The notes under the pieces are model-generated. The model was not told the origin of the DNA. It saw only the letters and a program-made list of their open reading frames with translations, and did not search any database. A program made the translations under genes and the position numbers. 6,574 nt of DNA from Microcaldota archaeon. GTDB lineage: Archaea; Micrarchaeota; Micrarchaeia; Anstonellales; Bilamarchaeaceae. The stretch is from NCBI GenBank assembly GCA_018813445.1, contig JAHJBR010000107.1, positions 1 to 6,574 on the forward strand, in the 5' to 3' direction. Below, in pieces: positions 1-6,000 of the stretch (its first letter is position 1; every line of letters begins with the position of its first letter).

Positions 1-3000
1 ACTATTCATGTGTTTATGATGTTGCGCAAAATGAAAACTGCACTGAAATAAGAACCATAAAAGTTTTAACTCCAATAATAGTTGAATTTGTAAATCCGAC
101 TCCAATAAGTGGTGGTTACAGCAACCTTCCACTTAGATTCAACACATCCATAATCCATGAAGGTCTTACAGACGTAGTATGGAATGGCGACGGTGTGAAT
201 TCCAGTTTGTTTGATAAGAACCTTATTCTATTCTATAATTTCGATAATGTAACCTCACTTGGCGATGATTATGCGCCTTGGAGCAACGGAACAGTAATCG
301 ACGTGAGTTTTGCCCATAACTACAATGGATCCCTAAGCTATACCTATGGCCCTGGCTGGGTTCCAGATGGAAGGCATGGAGGAATGCTTGGACTAGGTGG
401 ACCAATAATAAATGCAGGTGATGTGGATGAAGTGGACGGAGCAACCCATCTTACTGTTGAAGTATGGATGAAGAGCTATGACTATGCTTCCCGTGGATTC
501 ATATTCAGCAAATGGGATTCAGAAGGAGGGGTTTGGGTTGATTTCCATAGCGGGCTGCCAAGCGTTGCATTTACACCAGGTGCATATGTAACTGCTCCGC
601 TGGTTAATACTTCAGTTGCCCTTGACTGGAGCCATTTAGTTTTTGTCTATGATGGTACGCAGGCTGCTGATGTTGATGAGCTCAAGATTTATTTAAACGG
701 TGTTCAGCAAACCCTAGATTTTCATGGGATTAATGTTCCAGATAGCATAAGAGATACAGGTTCAGTCACAGCCTATGCAATAGGTTACGATGACTTCTGG
801 CATTTCTATGGATGGTTAGATGAAATGAAAATATATAACAGAAGTCTAACCCCCGAAGAAATCAACCAGAGTTATATGACCTATATTCACCAGATAGCTC
901 CTGGTGAGTATTTGATGGAAATAGAGCAGCAGAAATATCCAGGCGTGAATTTCACCGAAGGCGAGATCTATGTTTATCAGGCATTTGCAGGAAACACATG
1001 GAATTCCACAGACCAAAGAAATGTAACGATAAATACACAATATCCTGAGATTGAATTTGTGCCTCCGACTCCTTCAAACGGAAATACGATCCCTAGTCCA
1101 GTCCTGATTAATGTTTCCATAGTAGCCAATTTCACAGGAGAAAGCGATTTGGATAATGTAACTTTCAACTGGAACGGCACTAATCATATTTGTTATTATG
1201 TGAATATGAGCTGCAGTGATGAAAACCTGAGCATCATAAACACAACCGCAATCCAGTATTATCTTTTAGCAAACAAGACCCTATCAGCGGGCAACTATAC
1301 TTTTTCTTCATGCGCAGCGGATGTTGCAGGAAACACAAATTGCACTGAAGAAAGGAACATAACAATCATAGATAATGGCCTGCGCCCCATAATCAATATA
1401 TCCTTCCCGCTTCATGGTGCCGAATACCAAGCGATATTCAACAACACTCTGCTGGAAGTCAATTACACTGCTGCAGATGCGGAGAATTGCTGGTATTCTT
1501 TGGATGATGCAGCAAACATCTCGATTCCAAACTGCAACAACACCACGATAACCGGGCTTGCGCCAATTGAACATAATATAACCATTTATGCAAACAACAG
1601 CGCAGGCGAGAACCACTCAACCGTAAGTTTCAACACAGACCAGTGCGGAAACATCACGGTTTCCGGGCATTATCTGATGGCCTATAATGAGAGCGAATAT
1701 GTGCTCACTCCCCCGCTAATATGCTTCAACATCACCGTGGATGATGTGGAGCTGGACTGCAACGGTTTTGACATTGGGGTTGCATCGGTATCTGAATCGA
1801 GCATAGTTGCAGGCCCTGCGGACAATGTGACGATAAGGCATTGCAGGCCCTTTACGTGGAGTGTCTATTCATTCTATCTTGTTGGCCTGACAAACAGCCG
1901 TTTTGCAGACAATGATCTGAACGGTACTGGCTATGATCACTTATTTGTGGAGAACTGCAATAACCTTACGGTGAGAAACAACAGCCTTGGCCCTGGAGCT
2001 CCGATTCCATTCGTCAATTCATCCGGCGTGAGTATCCTTGAAAACATCATAGAAGACGTTAATTCCGCCCTAATATTCAGCAATTCGACCAACGTCACCA
2101 TCCGCGGCAATTATATTCACAATGTAAATCCTGTTGGAATAAGCGCCTATGAAGGATGCTCCAACTTCCTGATTGAAAACAATTCGCTTATCGATGGCAT
2201 GACTTGGGCGATTATCATCACTGCCAACAACAGCGTGATTGCCAACAACACGATAAACAACAGCCAATCCGGTATTAGCACCCTTACCTATGATTGGACT
2301 GACAGCGCAGGCAGTTTGAGCAATTCAATCATCACGGGCAATAGGATTGCGGAAATTAAAGGAATTGTTACTCCACCATGGCCCGATAGAGGGGTTGCAA
2401 TTTACATAAACGGCACCAACACAACCATTGCCAATAATACCATAATCAACACTCGTAACTCAGGGCTCAAGGTCGGTGAATCAAAAAGCATGAACATCAC
2501 GGCTAACACACTTCTGAACACGAGTTATGGCATGCAGATAGTTGGCATGAACAACTCCATCATAAGCGGTAATATCATCACGGCAAGCAGGGAAAATGCA
2601 TTTTCGTTGACTGGCCTGAGCGAGAACAATACATTCATGTTTAATAGGATTGAGAACGCGTCCAACTATGGAATTTATGCATCATCTGCATCGGCCAGCC
2701 TTTTTGCATACAATAACATAAGCCAGAATGACACCTATTCTTGCATTAACCTAATAGATGGGAACTTAAACAACTTTACAGAGAACAGGCTCTTCAACTA
2801 CCTGGGCGCATCTATAACTGATAAATATGTGGCTTCCCTTTCGCCCATGATTTATAATAGCACCAACTACAGCGATGTTTATTTCATCACCCTTCCATCT
2901 ACCATAATCTCGATAACCTCTGACGGCCAGAATGCGCAGATAACGGTTGGAAGCAACTACTCCCTGTTCTTGGGAACCCTGCCAGTTGTTGGAATAAATT

Positions 3001-6000
3001 CCAACAGCGTTATCTATATTGACGATGCGATAACCGGCCCAGGCTATTGCAACGGACCCCTGAGCTGCGCATGCATAGCCGCTTTCGGAGGCACATGCGC
3101 GTTTACCCTTCCGAACGCATTTACATACACAGGCACTAACCAGAACTATTCAAATGCGAACCTGCTCGCAGCATTCAACAGCACTTTCAACGTTAGCACA
3201 GGAGATACTTATCCCCCTTACCTTAATTTCAATAACGGAATATCCTACATGCCAGGCTTCCAGATAAGCGCATCCTCATGCAACAATATCCTCAGGAACA
3301 ACGAGTTCATAAACACCACGATAAACGATGGTGCATCATGCACTAATACTTTAGTATACAATAATTCCAATGCGACGATAGAATGGGTCCAGAGCGGGAT
3401 GTCCATCTCCGCAGACCTCCAGCCAGGGATCAACCTCTTCCTGGAAATAAACCTCGCAGGCCTTGCAGATCCGCAGTACCACCTAGGTTTAAACCAGAGC
3501 GCGAACATCACTCTCAACCTTTCAGGCATGAGTTTCACAAACCCAGCAATATTCAAGAATAATGAATTATGCGCAGATTGCATTAATTGGACGCCACTGG
3601 ATTCCGCTACGGTAATTTTCCAAGTAAACGGTTTCAGCAACTATTCTGTGGACAACGCAACCCAGTATCCTGAAATAGAATTCGTTTCACCCACTCCAGT
3701 TAACGACACTCATACCAAGAATGCATCGGTTCAAATTAACACATCAATTAAATCAGCGGATCTTGCAGGGACAGCATTCAACTGGAATGGCACAAACACA
3801 TCAGTATATGATAATTCTCTTGTATTGATGTACAACTTGAATAACGTATCAATTTTGGGAGAAAACGAAAGCAACTTAGTGGATTTAACTGGGCATCTGA
3901 ATGCAACAAGCTCAGGTTTTTCAGAATTCACTTCATTCGGGAAATACAATTCAGGCTTTGCATTTGCTGGAACCGGAGGAAAAATTTCAATTCCAAACAA
4001 CCAACTGTTTAATTTCACGAATAGAAATATGAGCCTATCTCTTTGGGCAAAATTCCAAGGGGTAGATCATTACAATGGTCTTTTTGGAAGATTGGATTTG
4101 AATTGGATGGCTATGATGTTAGGGTGCACTGCAAACCACAGGTTGAATTTCTTTGTTGGTGATAATGGCACTACCAATCCATCTGATTGGATAAATGGCG
4201 CTTGCGGTTCTGAAGGAATAACAAATATAAGCCTAGACAGATGGTATTACATAACAATTACAAGGGAAATCGTGGGTTCCCAATACAATTACATTGTTTA
4301 TTTGGATGGAGAATATGAATTGGGCTTCAATACAACCTCTGAAATCACTTATCCTGCTGTGGATGTTGCGTTCGGTGAGTTTGATTCTGCAGGCACAATC
4401 GCCCATATGGAAGGAGTAGTGGATGAAATTAGACTATGGGATAAGACACTTACTTTCGCAGAAGCGAAAGAACAGTATATGCTCAACCTGAACAAATACG
4501 ATTCTGATGATTGGTCATTGTATGTCAATCAGACCGATAAGCCAAGGCTACTTCCAGGAACATACACATATCAGGCATGTGCAAACGATAGCTCCGGGTA
4601 TGAAAATTGCACAGAAACCAGGACAATAATAATAGAAGGAATTGGTTGCGTAAGTCCAAACAGAACTTTTGTGTGCGGAGACACGATAAATGAGAGTTGC
4701 GTAATGGATGGGGATTTGAGTGTAAGTGGAAGCGACTGTTTCTCTTTCTCTTCAAACGATATTGAAGCAGACTGTGATGGATATTCAATAACTGGAAATT
4801 CAACTCCGAGCCACGAAGCATTTTCCCTTGTTAATAGGAATAATATTACTATAAGAAATTGCAACCTATTCGGATTTTACAAGGCCATTGAACTGGTAAA
4901 TACCACAAACAGTGCTTTAGAGAATATCAATATAACTAATTCAACAGTCATTCCACTTCATATAATTGATGGCTCATCAGGAAATAATTTTGACAAGATA
5001 AGAATAGAAAATCTAACAGAACGGGTTACTGGAATTCTTATGCGTACTAATTCCAGCAACAACCACCTTTCAAACATATATGTAAGGGATTATGTTAGCA
5101 ATTCCGGCGCGCTCAATTTCTATGATATTTCTAACATTTCAATGGAAAATGTGGATATAGGTTTTTCCAATGGCTCATGTAGCGTTTTTACCAATATATC
5201 CATATCCATTAGCAACTTCACTGCATCCAATTGTACCTATGGCGGCATCAGTTTAGCGGAAGGTGTGACCCTTTCCTTGGATGACTTTACAATTTATGGC
5301 GTATATACTGGCATAGATCAAGGATCTTACCTCACTAATACAATGAATGTTACCAATGGATTAATTTTTAATGCAACTTACAAGGGAATAGGAATAGGTA
5401 CAGACACCCAAAATAATTATGTATCAAATGTAGTTATCCACCATGTTAAAAACGGGTCTTCCGGAAGCGCACTTCAAATAGAAGGCCAAAACTCCATCTA
5501 CGAGAACATTACAATTTATGATTCATTTGCAGCAGTCTCCTTTTCTCCGAACCCAGGGCATTTTGCATACAATAATTCCTTTTTCAATTCCTTCTTAAGC
5601 AACAATTACGCAGCAATTGTGTTTTCTATTGGAGGCGATGCTAATTTTATATTCAATAATTCAATAATTAATTCATCCGCGGTGGGAATAGTTGTTGCAG
5701 CTGGGGTTAACAACACAGTTTACAATAACCTAATCAATGAAACAATTCCCCTTGTCTCATATATTCCAGGAGAAAACCTCTTCAACACCACTCTGTACAG
5801 TGGTACAAACATAATCGGCGGAACCAATATCGGGGGCAACTATTGGGCAAATCCTTCCGGAACAGGATTTTCTCAAACCTGTCCTAATTTCGATACGGAT
5901 GGGATATGTGATAATCCATATGAGCTTGATGAAAATAATACAGATCATCTTCCTCTATCAGACCATGTAGATAATGACAGTGTAAGAATGAACATTACTT

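Noticed and set aside
1548..1650. A possible gene boundary before beta-helix 1
   Set aside because: The domain type changes here, but the frame has no stop and no start context, and the preceding Ig-like domain runs straight into the helix cap.
2221..2280. Asn-codon tandem (AAC AAC ...) as a simple-sequence repeat
   Set aside because: The pairs are spaced by varied codons and fall at the same position of successive beta-helix coils, so they reflect the Asn ladder rather than slippage DNA.
3245..3640. Open frame of about 131 codons on the - strand, the longest of several antisense frames
   Set aside because: It lies wholly opposite the long coding frame, its translation shows no recognisable domain, and no separate gene signals accompany it. 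It is a by-product of codon bias on the other strand.
4525..4864. Two overlapping - strand open frames of about 97 codons each
   Set aside because: They overlap one another in different frames and both lie opposite clear module C and beta-helix 2 sequence. The Leu/His/Arg-rich and Ser-rich translations are typical of antisense reads through Asn/Ser-rich coding DNA.
5673..5705. Hydrophobic run AVGIVVAAGV (residues 1893-1902) as a membrane segment
   Set aside because: It is only about ten residues long and fits the buried face of a regular beta-helix coil.
1644..5972. Beta-helices as pectate-lyase or tailspike-type enzymes
   Set aside because: The fold allows it, but I cannot see a conserved catalytic Asp/Arg/Lys arrangement, and basic residues are very scarce. 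Binding or scaffold function is preferred.
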